Positions 1 to 8,480 of a DNA stretch of 64,000 bases are shown here, in pieces. The position numbers were made by a program, and so were the translations under genes. Within the stretch, counting starts at the first letter, position 1. The number at the start of each line of letters is the position of its first letter. A model generated the notes under the pieces. It searched no databases. It saw nothing but the letters and a program-made list of their open reading frames with translations, and had not been told where the DNA came from. The DNA is from Mycobacterium sp. UM_WGJ (GTDB lineage Bacteria; Actinomycetota; Actinomycetes; Mycobacteriales; Mycobacteriaceae). The stretch spans positions 186,001 through 250,000 of the forward strand of contig NZ_AUWR01000008.1 in NCBI RefSeq assembly GCF_000455125.1. Direction: 5' to 3'.

Positions 1-1
1 C

Positions 2-235
2 CTGGTGTACCAAACCGGCGGCGCGGACCTGATTCGCTGGGTGACCCCGGCTCCGCAGGCACCGGCGCCCGCCGGCGGCGCTCAACTCCCGGCGAGCGGT
101 GGCAGCAACCGGGCCCCCGCTGCACCGGCTCGCCCCCCGGCGTCGCGGCCCGCGCAACCCGCACCGTCGGCTCCGCCGTCCGGCAGCTCGGGGACTCCGC
201 TGCCCGAGGGCAGTTCCGGCACACCACTGCCCTGA
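2..235 (+). CDS. C-terminal tail of an unidentified Pro/Ala-rich protein (5' end outside the window)
   Basis: The frame is already open at base 2 and ends at TGA 233-235, so only about 77 C-terminal residues are visible. They are mainly Ala, Pro, Ser and Gly, and end with the short motif SSGTPLP written twice. Low-complexity proline-rich tails of this kind occur on mycobacterial cell-envelope proteins, including some Mce-family proteins, but no domain is visible here and I do not name a family. The gene converges on the leftward acyl-CoA-dehydrogenase-like gene, 12 bases away. Confidence 0.6.
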   Translation: MVYQTGGADLIRWVTPAPQAPAPAGGAQLPASGGSNRAPAAPARPPASRPAQPAPSAPPSGSSGTPLPEGSSGTPLP

Positions 236-247
236 TTCAGCGGCTGC

Positions 248-1420
248 TCACAGCCCGAACTGGTCGTCGATCAGCCCGAGCCAGATCTGGGCCGCGTCAA
301 TGGCGACCTTCTCGCTGATGAACGCGTGCTGGGTCCCGGTGTAGATGTCTCGGAATGCTCGCTCGAGGCGGCTGCCTTCGCGGATCGCCGTGGTTCCGGC
401 CGCCAGATGTGCCCACTCGGCGCAGCTTCTGGCGGTATCGGTGGCGTAGACGGCTGCCACCCGCATGTCGGCCCGCAGTAGTGGCGTCAGGTCTTCGCCT
501 GCCGCGACGGCGGTTTCGGCTGTGGTGAAGGCCTCGAGCACCAGTAAGCGAGCGGCCCGCCACGCGGCGACGTGGTGTGCCAGATCCTTCTGAAACGTAG
601 GACGGCTGGCCAACGCCGCCATGTCGCTCATCCGGTACTTGGTGGCTGCCAGCTCGGTCACGTCGTCGAGCATGCTTTTGGCCACACCGAGCGCCCAGGA
701 TGCGTGGCCCGCGGCGGTCACCGGCATCAGGCCCATCCGAGCTGCCGGCGAGGCTCCTCGAAGGGGGGAACGGCAGAACAGTGGAAAGGTCCGGCTCCCT
801 GGTACGAACACGTCCTGGGCGCTGTAGTCGTAGGAGCCGGTTCCCTTGAGCCCCTGGACATGCCAGCCGTCGTTGAAGGAGATCTGCGCACGTGGGAGCA
901 CCGCGACCTGCATGTCGGGTATTCCGTCGCTGACCCAGCGCATCTCGCCGTCGTCCATCGGGAGGAAGCCGGCCGCCACATATTGGGAGTGGCCGATACC
1001 CGAGCCGAAGCTCCACGATCCGCTCAACCGGTAGCCGCCGTCGACGGCAACGCCCTGGCCGTTGGGGAAGTATTGGCCGCCCAGTGTGACGTGATTGTCG
1101 TGGGAAGTGAACACCTCAGCGAAACCGTCGTCGGGCAGGTACGCGGCCGCCGCGAACGACGAGGGCATGTTGGCGATACCAACCCAGCCGAATGAGCCGT
1201 CCTGCCATGCCATTTCGATCCAGGTCTCGATCATCTCGGCGAACGACGGCTCGGCGCCGCCGGCGGCGGCGGGATTGAACGCCGACATCAAGCCGGTGCG
1301 CCACATCTCGTCGACGATGGGATCGGTCAGCGTGCGACGCTGCTCGGATGCGACGGCCTCGGCCGCCACCAGCTCGCGCATGCCGCGCGCCAGCGCGGCA
1401 AGGCCGCCGGGCTTGCTCAC
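248..1420 (-). CDS. Acyl-CoA dehydrogenase-fold flavoprotein (HsaA/DszC-like monooxygenase type)
   Basis: A 390-residue protein with the acyl-CoA dehydrogenase fold: an N-terminal helical part, a central beta domain (W-S-F-G-S-G near residue 140, typical of the flavin-binding strand region) and a C-terminal helical bundle. Sequence character is closest to the flavin-dependent monooxygenase branch (HsaA, DszC), which uses reduced flavin to hydroxylate aromatic or S-containing rings, rather than to beta-oxidation enzymes; this is inference. The GTG start at 1420 overlaps the stop of the upstream reductase gene (GTGA), so translation is coupled. The open frame continues upstream to 1690, but that part reads as an antisense-like shadow of the reductase. 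Third gene of the Rieske operon. Confidence 0.85.
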   Translation of the reverse strand: MSKPGGLAALARGMRELVAAEAVASEQRRTLTDPIVDEMWRTGLMSAFNPAAAGGAEPSFAEMIETWIEMAWQDGSFGWVGIANMPSSFAAAAYLPDDGFAEVFTSHDNHVTLGGQYFPNGQGVAVDGGYRLSGSWSFGSGIGHSQYVAAGFLPMDDGEMRWVSDGIPDMQVAVLPRAQISFNDGWHVQGLKGTGSYDYSAQDVFVPGSRTFPLFCRSPLRGASPAARMGLMPVTAAGHASWALGVAKSMLDDVTELAATKYRMSDMAALASRPTFQKDLAHHVAAWRAARLLVLEAFTTAETAVAAGEDLTPLLRADMRVAAVYATDTARSCAEWAHLAAGTTAIREGSRLERAFRDIYTGTQHAFISEKVAIDAAQIWLGLIDDQFGL

Positions 1421-2505
1421 CTGCGAAATCTCCCGGCGAATCCGCGCAGCGGCAGGTCCGCACTGGTCAGCAGGCCCGGCGGCGCCGCCACCACCGACTT
1501 GATCGCGTTGAGGGCGGGCAATCCGGTCACGGTCATGCCGATCGAGGCGAAGTTGTCCGGGTTGGAAAGGTCCACACCGGGTTTGGGAAAGATCATGTGC
1601 TTGTTGTAGACGCACGGATCGCCGGTGACCCGGGTGATGTAGCAGCCCTTGATGTTCCAGTTCGGCTCGGTGAACGGCGTCATCTGCCACTCCAGGTGCG
1701 TCTCCACCCGCGGCACGCCGTTGACCATGCCCTGGTACTTGATGTAGTTGCCGCCCAAGGAGCCCTTGGGCAGGGTGTACCAGCCCAGGTCGACGTCCCT
1801 TGTGCAGGCGCCCAATTCGTAGCTGAACGTGACCTCGTCGAGAGTCAGGTCGAAGCAGTCCGCCATCATCAACACACTGTCGGCGAACACCCGGGTGAAC
1901 TTCTCCAGCTTGGCCGGGATCTCCGGATCATCCACCGGCTGGCCGTAGCCCACCTCGATCCAGGTGTCCTTGGAATGGTGGCAGGACACGTCCACCGACT
2001 CGATGGTGGTGATGTTCTCGATCTCGGCGACATCGGCCGAACACACCACGCCCAGAATCTGATTGACTCCCGGATTCATCCCGGTGCCGTAGAAGGTCGC
2101 ACCGCCCTTCGCGCACGCCTCGGCCAGCAGCTGCGTCACCGGCTTGCCCGACGGGTGGGGGTGGTTGGTGTCGCGGTGCCAGCCGGTGATCCAGTCGGCT
2201 GTGGTGACGATGTTGATGCCCGCTTCCAGGATCGCGACGTAGAGGTCCTCGTCGGGGAACACCCCGTGAAACGTCAGGACGTCGGGCTTGGCGGCGATGA
2301 TCTCTTCGACGCTCCCGGTCGCGATGACACCGTTGGGCGCGATCCCGGCCAGCTCGCCGGTGTCTTTGCCGATCTTTTCCGGCGAATAGCAGTGCACGCC
2401 CACCAGTTCGAGGTCGTCGCGGGCGGCGAACCGCCGGATCATCTCGGTTCCGACGTTGCCGGTGGCGACCTGGAAGACCCGGATGGGTGCGGCGGTTGTG
2501 TTCAT
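1417..2505 (-). CDS. NAD(P)H-dependent dihydrodipicolinate reductase-like oxidoreductase
   Basis: A 362-residue protein with an N-terminal Rossmann fold: the motif VATGNVGTEM (residues about 13-22) is a G-x-x-G-type dinucleotide loop. The rest follows the DapB/2,4-diaminopentanoate dehydrogenase-like family common in mycobacteria, whose substrates are mostly unknown. It is far longer than true DapB and is not placed for lysine synthesis. ATG at 2505 overlaps the TGA of the Rieske gene (ATGA), and its own stop overlaps the GTG of the next gene, so the three proteins are translationally coupled and probably work on one substrate. The family call is firm; the reaction is not known. Confidence 0.85.
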   Translation of the reverse strand: MNTTAAPIRVFQVATGNVGTEMIRRFAARDDLELVGVHCYSPEKIGKDTGELAGIAPNGVIATGSVEEIIAAKPDVLTFHGVFPDEDLYVAILEAGINIVTTADWITGWHRDTNHPHPSGKPVTQLLAEACAKGGATFYGTGMNPGVNQILGVVCSADVAEIENITTIESVDVSCHHSKDTWIEVGYGQPVDDPEIPAKLEKFTRVFADSVLMMADCFDLTLDEVTFSYELGACTRDVDLGWYTLPKGSLGGNYIKYQGMVNGVPRVETHLEWQMTPFTEPNWNIKGCYITRVTGDPCVYNKHMIFPKPGVDLSNPDNFASIGMTVTGLPALNAIKSVVAAPPGLLTSADLPLRGFAGRFRR

Positions 2506-3593
2506 GCGGTGGAACCTCTCTGCGCTGTGAGTTCAGCGACCTCAGCGGCACTGCCACCGATGCCGTCGGGATAGAACTGTTTGGCCCACTGCCGAATTGC
2601 GGTGAAGCCCTCGTATTCGGCGGTCGCCAGCGCCGGCGGATCCGAGTAGCGCTGATGCGACCAGATGTGGATGTCCTGTTCGAACTGGCGGATGACTTCA
2701 CGCCCGAAATCGGCCGCCCGGGCCTCGGCCCGCGTCGGGTCGCCGGGTTTATGCGGCGGTCCCGGCTTCGCCTCTCCTCCGTCGGGCCTCGCCGAACCGC
2801 CGGACGGTGAGCGGCCGATGTAGACCATGAAGCGGACGTCGGAGGTGGAGTCGTCGACGGGCGTGATCGCCGAGATGGTGCGGTTGTCGATCATCCCCCA
2901 GCTCTTGGTAACCGCAATCCCCAAGCCGCCGTTGATGGCTTCCACGCCACTGTTGACGTCCTCGATCTTCTGGCCGTCGTCGCCTTCGAAGGTGATGGTG
3001 AAGTCGACGTAGGACACCGGTTCGGCGAAATCGTGCCGGGTGAAGACAGGCACGATGGGGGTCTGGTGCACGTACTTGAAGTGGGCGAAGTCCACCCCGT
3101 TCTCCAACACGTACTGCGGGTGCAGCTCAAGTCTCGAGCGGTACAGCCGCTGTTGCGGGTAGTAATCGGCGGCACTGCGATCGTCGAAGCTGGCGAAGAC
3201 ATCCGGTGCGTCGAAGAACGGCGCGCGCCCCTGCGCGTCGTTCCAGATGTAGACCGACTCGTTGCGTTCGGTGACCGGATAGGTGGTGATCCGTCGGCCG
3301 CGGTTGGGCTTGTCCTGGTATGGGATGCAGACGTTGCGGCCCTGGGAGTTCCACTGCCAGCCGTGGAACGGGCATTGCAGAACCTCGCCGTGAACGGTGC
3401 CGCCGAATCCCAGGTGCGCGCCGAGGTGTTCGCAGTAGGCGTTCATCACGGTGAGCTGACCCGACTCAGCCCGCCAGGCCACCATCTCCCGGCCGAAGTA
3501 CTTCATGGTGTGAACATCGCCGATGCCGATCTCGTCGGACCAGGCGACTTGAAACCAGCCTGTCGGGTTCATCGACAACGGCGGTTTGGCCAT
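2502..3593 (-). CDS. Rieske [2Fe-2S] non-haem iron oxygenase, KshA-like oxygenase component
   Basis: A 363-residue ring-hydroxylating oxygenase alpha-subunit-like protein. The Rieske cluster ligands are C54, H56, C74 and H77 (C-x-H-x17-C-x2-H). The mononuclear iron site follows in the motif DFAHFKYVH (D-x2-H-x4-H). Overall shape matches 3-ketosteroid 9-alpha-hydroxylase KshA and related sterol/steroid oxygenases; the substrate here is inferred only loosely. No ferredoxin reductase partner is adjacent, so electrons must come from elsewhere. The ATG at 3593 has the Shine-Dalgarno-like GAGAGGA just upstream; an open extension to 3710 runs through the operator and is not believed. First gene of a three-gene operon facing away from a TetR regulator. 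Confidence 0.9.
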   Translation of the reverse strand: MAKPPLSMNPTGWFQVAWSDEIGIGDVHTMKYFGREMVAWRAESGQLTVMNAYCEHLGAHLGFGGTVHGEVLQCPFHGWQWNSQGRNVCIPYQDKPNRGRRITTYPVTERNESVYIWNDAQGRAPFFDAPDVFASFDDRSAADYYPQQRLYRSRLELHPQYVLENGVDFAHFKYVHQTPIVPVFTRHDFAEPVSYVDFTITFEGDDGQKIEDVNSGVEAINGGLGIAVTKSWGMIDNRTISAITPVDDSTSDVRFMVYIGRSPSGGSARPDGGEAKPGPPHKPGDPTRAEARAADFGREVIRQFEQDIHIWSHQRYSDPPALATAEYEGFTAIRQWAKQFYPDGIGGSAAEVAELTAQRGSTA

Positions 3594-3662
3594 GTCAACG
3601 TGTCCTCTCTGTGGTCTCCGAGCGGGCCGACTGTCGCAGCATAGTGCGCCTCGAAGAAGAAT

Positions 3663-3678
3663 CATAGTGGGCACTATG
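3663..3678. promoter_or_regulatory. Perfect palindrome CATAGTG-GG-CACTATG, probable TetR operator
   Basis: Bases 3663-3678 are a perfect inverted repeat with 7-bp arms and a 2-bp centre. A further single half-site CATAGTG lies at 3640-3646, closer to the Rieske gene. The palindrome sits in the 108-bp gap between the Rieske operon and the divergent TetR gene. For TetR, a -10 hexamer TAGGAT at 3689-3694 lies 7 bases before the ATG, which puts the expected -35 region inside the palindrome. That geometry fits autorepression plus control of the operon. No binding data are implied. Confidence 0.75.
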
Positions 3679-3701
3679 TAAACGTTGTTAGGATTCCCCG
3701 G

Positions 3702-4334
3702 ATGGCTCAATCAGAGACGCGGCGCAGCAATAAGCGGGGGCTGGCAACCCGCGAGGCGATGCTGGACGCCGCGGTGCGCTCGCTGGCCACCGGGGACCCC
3801 GGCGCGGTGTCGGCCAGCCGGATCGCCAAGGAGAGCGGCGCCACCTGGGGCGCGGTGCAGTATCAGTTCGGCGACGTCGACGGGTTCTGGGCAGCGGTGT
3901 TGCACCGCACCGCCGAACGCCGCGACGCCGCGATCTCGGCGTTCGGCAGCGTGAAATCGGATGCGCCGCTGCGGGAACGGGTCGCGGCCATCATCGACAC
4001 GCTCTACGACGGGCTGGCGTCACCGGATTCACGCGCCATCGAGAACCTGCGCGCCGCACTCCCCCGCGACCACCGTGAATTGGAACGGCTCTACCCGCGC
4101 ACCGCAGCCGAGTTGCACTCCTGGGGCAAGAGCTGGCTGACGACGTGCCATGCGGCCTTCGCCGATCTCGGCGTCGACCCCCAGCGGGTGCGGGAGGTGG
4201 CCGCGCTCATCCCGGGTGCCATGCGCGGGTTGGTCTCCGAGCGCCAACTGGGCTCCTATGCCGACCTGGACGAGGCCCGCCGCGGCCTGACCAATGCGCT
4301 GGCGGCGTATCTCGAGCAGTCCCGGCCCGGCTGA
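3702..4334 (+). CDS. TetR/AcrR-family repressor divergent from the Rieske operon
   Basis: A 210-residue protein with an N-terminal TetR helix-turn-helix (about residues 14-60; signature ASRIAKESGATWGAVQYQFG) and a helical C-terminal ligand domain. TetR proteins next to catabolic operons normally bind a palindrome in the shared promoter and release it on ligand binding; the 3663-3678 palindrome is the obvious site. TAGGAT at 3689-3694, 7 bases before the ATG, predicts a leaderless transcript, and no Shine-Dalgarno sequence is present. The ligand is unknown; the neighbouring Rieske and ACAD-like genes suggest a steroid-like or aromatic compound. The gene is followed after 41 bases by the antiporter and may be cotranscribed with it. 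Confidence 0.9.
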   Translation: MAQSETRRSNKRGLATREAMLDAAVRSLATGDPGAVSASRIAKESGATWGAVQYQFGDVDGFWAAVLHRTAERRDAAISAFGSVKSDAPLRERVAAIIDTLYDGLASPDSRAIENLRAALPRDHRELERLYPRTAAELHSWGKSWLTTCHAAFADLGVDPQRVREVAALIPGAMRGLVSERQLGSYADLDEARRGLTNALAAYLEQSRPG

Positions 4335-4375
4335 AATCGGGGGCTGCGCAAATCGGGCGGCCACGCAAGGATGTG

Positions 4376-5962
4376 ATGGTGTTTGGTCTCGTCGTTGTTG
4401 TCACACTTGTCGCCACCGTGCTCGGCGGCACGATTGTGGGCAAGCGGTATCGCGTCGGCCCCCCGGTGTTGCTCATCCTGCTCGGCGGCATGCTGGGCCT
4501 GATTCCCAGCTTCGGCGAAACCCAGCTCGACGGGGAGATCGTGTTGCTGCTGTTCCTGCCGGCAATCCTGTACTGGGAGAGCATGAACACCAGCTTCCGG
4601 GAGATCCGGGCGAACCTGCGGGTAATCGTGCTCATCAGTGTCGGCCTGGTGATTGCGACCGCGGTGGCGGTGTCCTGGACGGCACGTTCGCTGGGCATGG
4701 AACAACATGCGGCGTCGGTTCTGGGCGCCGTGCTCTCGCCCACCGATGCCGCCGCGGTAGCCGGGCTGGCGAAGAAACTGCCCCGCCGGCCGCTGACCGT
4801 GCTGCGCGCCGAAAGCATCATCAACGACGGCACCGCGCTGGTGCTGTTCGCGGTGACGGTCGCGGTCGCCACCGGCAGCCCCGCGATCGGCCCCGTCGAC
4901 CTGGTGGGCCGATTCGTCGGCTCGTACCTCGGCGGTATCGCGGCCGGACTGCTGGTGGGTGCGGCGGTCACCCTGCTGCGCCGCCGCATCGACGCGCCGC
5001 TCGAGGAAGGCGCCCTGAGCCTGTTGACGCCGTTCGCGGCGTTCCTGCTCGCCCAGACTTTTCACTGCAGCGGCGTCGTCGCGGTGCTGGTGTCGGCACT
5101 GGTGCTGTCCTACGTCGGCCCGCGAGTGATCGGAGCTCGTTCGCGGCTGCAGGCATTCGCTTTCTGGGACATGGCGACGTTTCTGATCAATGGCTCACTG
5201 TGGGTGTTCGTCGGCGTCCAGATTCCCGGTGCGGTGCACGGGATCGAAAATGTCGGCGACGGCATTCCGCATGCCACGGTGCTGGCCCTCGCTGTCACCG
5301 GTGTCGTCATCGTGACAAGAATCGCCTGGTCGGAAATCACCAGCATGCTCGTGCGCACCCTGGACCGGCGTGCCGTGCAGCGCGCCCGTCGGGTGGACTG
5401 GCGCCAGCGCGCGGTATCGAGTTGGGCGGGCTTCCGTGGCGCGGTCTCCCTGGCCGCCGCGCTGGCCGTCCCGTTGACCACCCACGCGGGCACCCCCTTT
5501 CCGGATCGCAACCTGATCATCTACGTGGTCACCTTCGTCATCCTGGTGACAGTGCTGGTCCAGGGAAGCACCCTGCCCGCCGTCGTTCGATGGGCGCGGA
5601 TGCCCGAGGACACAGCGCACGCCGAGGAGTTGCAGCTGGCGCGGACCCGAGCTGCCGAGGCCGCCCTGACAGCGTTGCCGCGGGTGACCGACGAACTCGA
5701 CGTCGACCCGGATCTGGCGGCTCGGCTGCTCAAGGAGTACCAGGATCAGGCCGAGCTGGTGGCGGTGGCCGATCAGCCCAACGCGGCCACCGAACGTGAC
5801 GACATGGCGCGCCGGGTGCACCTGAGGGTCCTTGAGCACAAGCGCGGTGCCGTCACCGAGCTGCGCGACCGAAATCAGATCGACGACATCGTATTACGCG
5901 AGCTGCAGGCGGAAATGGACCTGGAGGAAGTGCGCCTACTGGGGCCGGCCGACGCCGAATAG
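4376..5962 (+). CDS. yjcE: Na+/H+ antiporter of the CPA1/NhaP family (YjcE, Rv2287-like)
   Basis: A 528-residue integral membrane protein of the monovalent cation:proton antiporter-1 family, which exchanges cytoplasmic Na+ or K+ for external H+. About twelve hydrophobic segments run from residue 1 to about 400; the conserved SPTDAAAV motif (around residue 120) and the RAESIINDGTALVLF segment carry the ion-binding acidic residues of the family. A charged cytoplasmic tail of about 120 residues follows. Length and sequence agree with M. tuberculosis Rv2287. The start at ATG 4376 is preceded by AAGG at 4367-4370; the longer open frame from 4145 overlaps TetR in another frame and is not used. Confidence 0.9.
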   Translation: MVFGLVVVVTLVATVLGGTIVGKRYRVGPPVLLILLGGMLGLIPSFGETQLDGEIVLLLFLPAILYWESMNTSFREIRANLRVIVLISVGLVIATAVAVSWTARSLGMEQHAASVLGAVLSPTDAAAVAGLAKKLPRRPLTVLRAESIINDGTALVLFAVTVAVATGSPAIGPVDLVGRFVGSYLGGIAAGLLVGAAVTLLRRRIDAPLEEGALSLLTPFAAFLLAQTFHCSGVVAVLVSALVLSYVGPRVIGARSRLQAFAFWDMATFLINGSLWVFVGVQIPGAVHGIENVGDGIPHATVLALAVTGVVIVTRIAWSEITSMLVRTLDRRAVQRARRVDWRQRAVSSWAGFRGAVSLAAALAVPLTTHAGTPFPDRNLIIYVVTFVILVTVLVQGSTLPAVVRWARMPEDTAHAEELQLARTRAAEAALTALPRVTDELDVDPDLAARLLKEYQDQAELVAVADQPNAATERDDMARRVHLRVLEHKRGAVTELRDRNQIDDIVLRELQAEMDLEEVRLLGPADAE

Positions 5963-6049
5963 CTACCGGAGAAGTCGATGTACATAGTCTGCCGACTTCG
6001 ATCCCGGTCGGTGGCGACAGGGTGGCCGCGGACCACTACTATCCACTCC

Positions 6050-6736
6050 GTGAGCGATTCCTCGGCCCGACGACTGCGACTCGCAAGTTCAGGCACTGTA
6101 CTGGCGGCGGTCTTGCTGACCGCTCCCGTTGTCATTCCCGCGGGAACACCCGGTGCGGTCGCACCGGCCGGCGCGGCCTGCCCCGACGTCGAAGTGGTGT
6201 TCGCCCGTGGGCGTCTGGAATCGCCCGGGGCCGGCGCGGTCGGCAACGCCTTCGTCAGCGCGCTGCGCTCCAAGACCTCCAAATACGTCAGCTTGTATGC
6301 GGTGAACTACCCCGCTGACAATGAGATCGACCGGGGCGCCAACGACATGAGCGCCCACATCCAGAACACCATCAACGGATGTCCCAACACCCGCATCGTG
6401 GCCGGGGGATACTCGCTGGGCGCGGCCGTCACCGACGTCGTGCTCGCGATCCCCTTCTCGGCGTTCGGCTTCACCAATCCCCTGCCACCGGGCGCCGACG
6501 AGCACATCGCCGCGGTGGCCCTCTTCGGCAACGGCAGCCAATGGGTCGGACCCATCACGAACTTCAACCCGATCTACAACGATCGGACCATCGAGCAGTG
6601 CCACGGCGCCGACCCGATCTGCAACCCGGCCGACCCGAACACCTGGGAAGAGAACTGGCCGCAACACCTGGCCAGCGCCTACATCTCGTCAGGCATGGTC
6701 AACCAAGCAGCTGACTTCGTCGCCGGAAAGCTGTAG
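6050..6736 (+). CDS. cut2: Secreted cutinase-family serine esterase, Cut2 (Rv2301-like)
   Basis: A 228-residue exported esterase of the cutinase family. A signal peptide (about residues 1-45, hydrophobic core LASSGTVLAAVLLTAPVV) precedes the mature region, which begins near AACPDVEVVFARG. The nucleophile lies in GGYSLGAAVTD (G-Y-S-x-G), and cysteines typical of cutinase disulphides are present (AACPD, NGCPN, EQCHG, ICNP). Similarity to Rv2301 is very strong along the mature part. GTG 6050 is preferred because TACTAT at 6037-6042 lies 7 bases before it (leaderless mRNA) and it matches the homologue's N-terminus. The alternative ATG 5978 has a GGAG Shine-Dalgarno at 5968-5971 and would add 24 residues. 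The likely substrate is a short-chain or polar ester outside the cell. Confidence 0.9.
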   Translation: MSDSSARRLRLASSGTVLAAVLLTAPVVIPAGTPGAVAPAGAACPDVEVVFARGRLESPGAGAVGNAFVSALRSKTSKYVSLYAVNYPADNEIDRGANDMSAHIQNTINGCPNTRIVAGGYSLGAAVTDVVLAIPFSAFGFTNPLPPGADEHIAAVALFGNGSQWVGPITNFNPIYNDRTIEQCHGADPICNPADPNTWEENWPQHLASAYISSGMVNQAADFVAGKL

Positions 6737-6759
6737 CCGCTCTGCGCTGACCGCCGCCG

Positions 6760-7479
6760 TCAGCCCTTCGAGAGTTCGGCGGCCTTGCGGCCCAGGCCAC
6801 GAAATCCCGCGCAGGGCTCCTTGGCTCCGATCGCGAACGGCAGCGCCTTCCACCGAAACCGCATCCTGCCGCGAAATCCCATGGAGTCTGGCGGCGGTTC
6901 TACCGCCGACTTCGCCAGGTCCAGATAGTACGTCGACGTTTGGCCCAGGCCTTCGAAGTCGTGCACCAGTGGTGTGCACACCGCCCGAACCGGTTCGTCA
7001 AGCCGCTGCGCGATGGCATCGGTCATCAAGACGTATTCCGGAACCGGCACCAGGTTCTTGAGCATCCGGTGCACCAGGATGACGTCGACGCCGGCAAGTT
7101 CGGTGTGGCGCTTGACCTTCTGCTCGGCCACCTCGCCCTCGTGCGCGACGAACTTCAGCGAGAGATTCATCAGCTGCTCGCAGCTTTCGCAGTGACAGTT
7201 GCGGCCATTCTCGATAAGGGCCCGACGATTCAGGAAGGCCTGGTGCATCCGCGACAACCGCTCGCTGACCAAGACCTGGGCATCGCCGTTGGGCGCCCAG
7301 AAAAAGGCGGCGTCGCCCTCCAGCTTCGCCAGCTTCATGCCCTTGGCGGCGTCGATGACTGATTCCAGCAGCGTGGCCACTGCCAGCTGGGCATGCACCA
7401 GATGGGTCCGGTTCCAGTTCATGTAGGCGGTGTATCCGCCGATGTCGGCAATGACGAGCACCGCGCGCCGGATGGCCAT
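6760..7479 (-). CDS. DUF2652 protein (nucleotide-cyclase-like fold), last gene of the 13316-6760 cluster
   Basis: A 239-residue cytoplasmic protein. The opening [17 protein letters not shown] resembles the first strand of class III nucleotide cyclases (metal-binding Asp in IADIGGYT), and [10 protein letters not shown] resembles the second Asp motif; this is the pattern of the DUF2652 family. A four-residue-spaced cysteine pair with His (NCHCESCEQ, residues about 94-102) could bind metal. Whether it makes a cyclic nucleotide is unknown; the family is better described as cyclase-like. It follows the AhpD-like gene by 25 bases in the same direction, so it is probably cotranscribed with the oxidative genes. 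Confidence 0.8.
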   Translation of the reverse strand: MAIRRAVLVIADIGGYTAYMNWNRTHLVHAQLAVATLLESVIDAAKGMKLAKLEGDAAFFWAPNGDAQVLVSERLSRMHQAFLNRRALIENGRNCHCESCEQLMNLSLKFVAHEGEVAEQKVKRHTELAGVDVILVHRMLKNLVPVPEYVLMTDAIAQRLDEPVRAVCTPLVHDFEGLGQTSTYYLDLAKSAVEPPPDSMGFRGRMRFRWKALPFAIGAKEPCAGFRGLGRKAAELSKG

Positions 7480-7504
7480 GAGCTCAACAGTCTAGTCCGG
7501 GTAG

Positions 7505-8077
7505 CTATCCGTAACCACGTTTCACCAGATGCCGTGCGGCGGCCTCCATGGCAGCTGGGCCGGCCACCTCGAAGCCGAATGCGTTGGCCAACCGATCGGT
7601 GATGTTGAAGGCCAGGCCGACCGCCAGTGCGTCTTTGACCTGCCCGGGTGTGACGCCGGCTGCCAGCACGGCACGTACGTCGTCGGCGTCGACGCGGTGC
7701 CGGCGTGTCAGTTTGTCGAGCAGGCGAAGGGTGGCCCGCAGCTCTTCGGGGATCGGGGCGGTGTCCAGATCGGCGAGGGTGGCGGCCGCGGTCTCGTCGT
7801 CGTAGCAGATGTTGGAGGTGGCCGTGTGCGCGGCGACGCAGAACGGGCAGTCGTTGGCCTTCGAGACGTAGGCGGCCATCAGTTCCCGCTCCCCGATGGT
7901 CCACGCCGATGGCCCGCGCATCGCCTCGTTGGTCAGGGGCCCACCGCCGTAGAAGTCCGGGCGATAGAAAGCGAGCTTGACGGCGTCGACCACGGGCTGG
8001 CGTGAGATCAGCCGAATGATTCCCAGCAGGGCCTTGGTGCGCAACCGGTGGCCGCGATCGAGGATGGCCAGCCTCAT
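7505..8077 (-). CDS. AhpD/carboxymuconolactone-decarboxylase-like protein with CxxC
   Basis: A 190-residue all-helical protein of the carboxymuconolactone decarboxylase superfamily. The motif CPFCVAAH (residues about 77-84) is the AhpD-type redox site C-x-x-C-x3-H, so peroxidase or disulphide-reductase chemistry is more likely than ring decarboxylation. ATG 8077 overlaps the stop of the upstream gene (ATGA), coupling it to a shorter relative that lacks the CxxC. The open frame extends to 8593 but the extra part has no homologous character. In this cluster it may deal with peroxide leaking from the monooxygenase; that is inference. Confidence 0.85.
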   Translation of the reverse strand: MRLAILDRGHRLRTKALLGIIRLISRQPVVDAVKLAFYRPDFYGGGPLTNEAMRGPSAWTIGERELMAAYVSKANDCPFCVAAHTATSNICYDDETAAATLADLDTAPIPEELRATLRLLDKLTRRHRVDADDVRAVLAAGVTPGQVKDALAVGLAFNITDRLANAFGFEVAGPAAMEAAARHLVKRGYG

Positions 8078-8391
8078 GGCGCTCCGCGGTCCGCGGTGGC
8101 ATCGGCGAGCGCTTCCAGCGCGCTGGCGTACTGCCGGGTGGCCTGGCCGACCGCGGCGCACACCGCGATCTCGAAGATCTGGTCTTCGCTCAGACCTGCG
8201 GCTCCGACCGCGGCAACGTCCTCGTCGGTCACCTCGTAGGAGCGCAGGGTCACCTTGTCGACCAGGGTGCTGAGCGGTTCCTCGAGTCCGGCGTTGTCGT
8301 AAGCCGCTCGGCGCAATTCGAGGGGCGCTGTCCCGCCCCGACCCAGAACGCGGCCGAGCAGCGCTTGATGCAGTTCGGTGATGTCGGACAT
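8074..8391 (-). CDS. Small AhpD-like/carboxymuconolactone decarboxylase-like partner without CxxC
   Basis: A 105-residue helical protein with carboxymuconolactone-decarboxylase-like composition (helix IFEIAVCAAVGQATRQYASALEAL near the C-terminus). It has no C-x-x-C, so it would not be redox-active by itself. It overlaps the following CxxC-containing gene by four bases (ATGA), suggesting that the two form a complex or a split version of a longer enzyme. A strong GGAGGAGG lies about 13 bases upstream of ATG 8391, rather distant; ATG 8427 is an alternative start. The family assignment is moderate. Confidence 0.7.
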   Translation of the reverse strand: MSDITELHQALLGRVLGRGGTAPLELRRAAYDNAGLEEPLSTLVDKVTLRSYEVTDEDVAAVGAAGLSEDQIFEIAVCAAVGQATRQYASALEALADATADRGAP

Positions 8392-8480
8392 AACGTTTCG
8401 TGGACCTCCTCCCCCGCGCAGGGCCACATCGGTTGGTCACTGCCGTCCATTGTGCGACCGCAGGGCCCTTTCGGTCCAGA

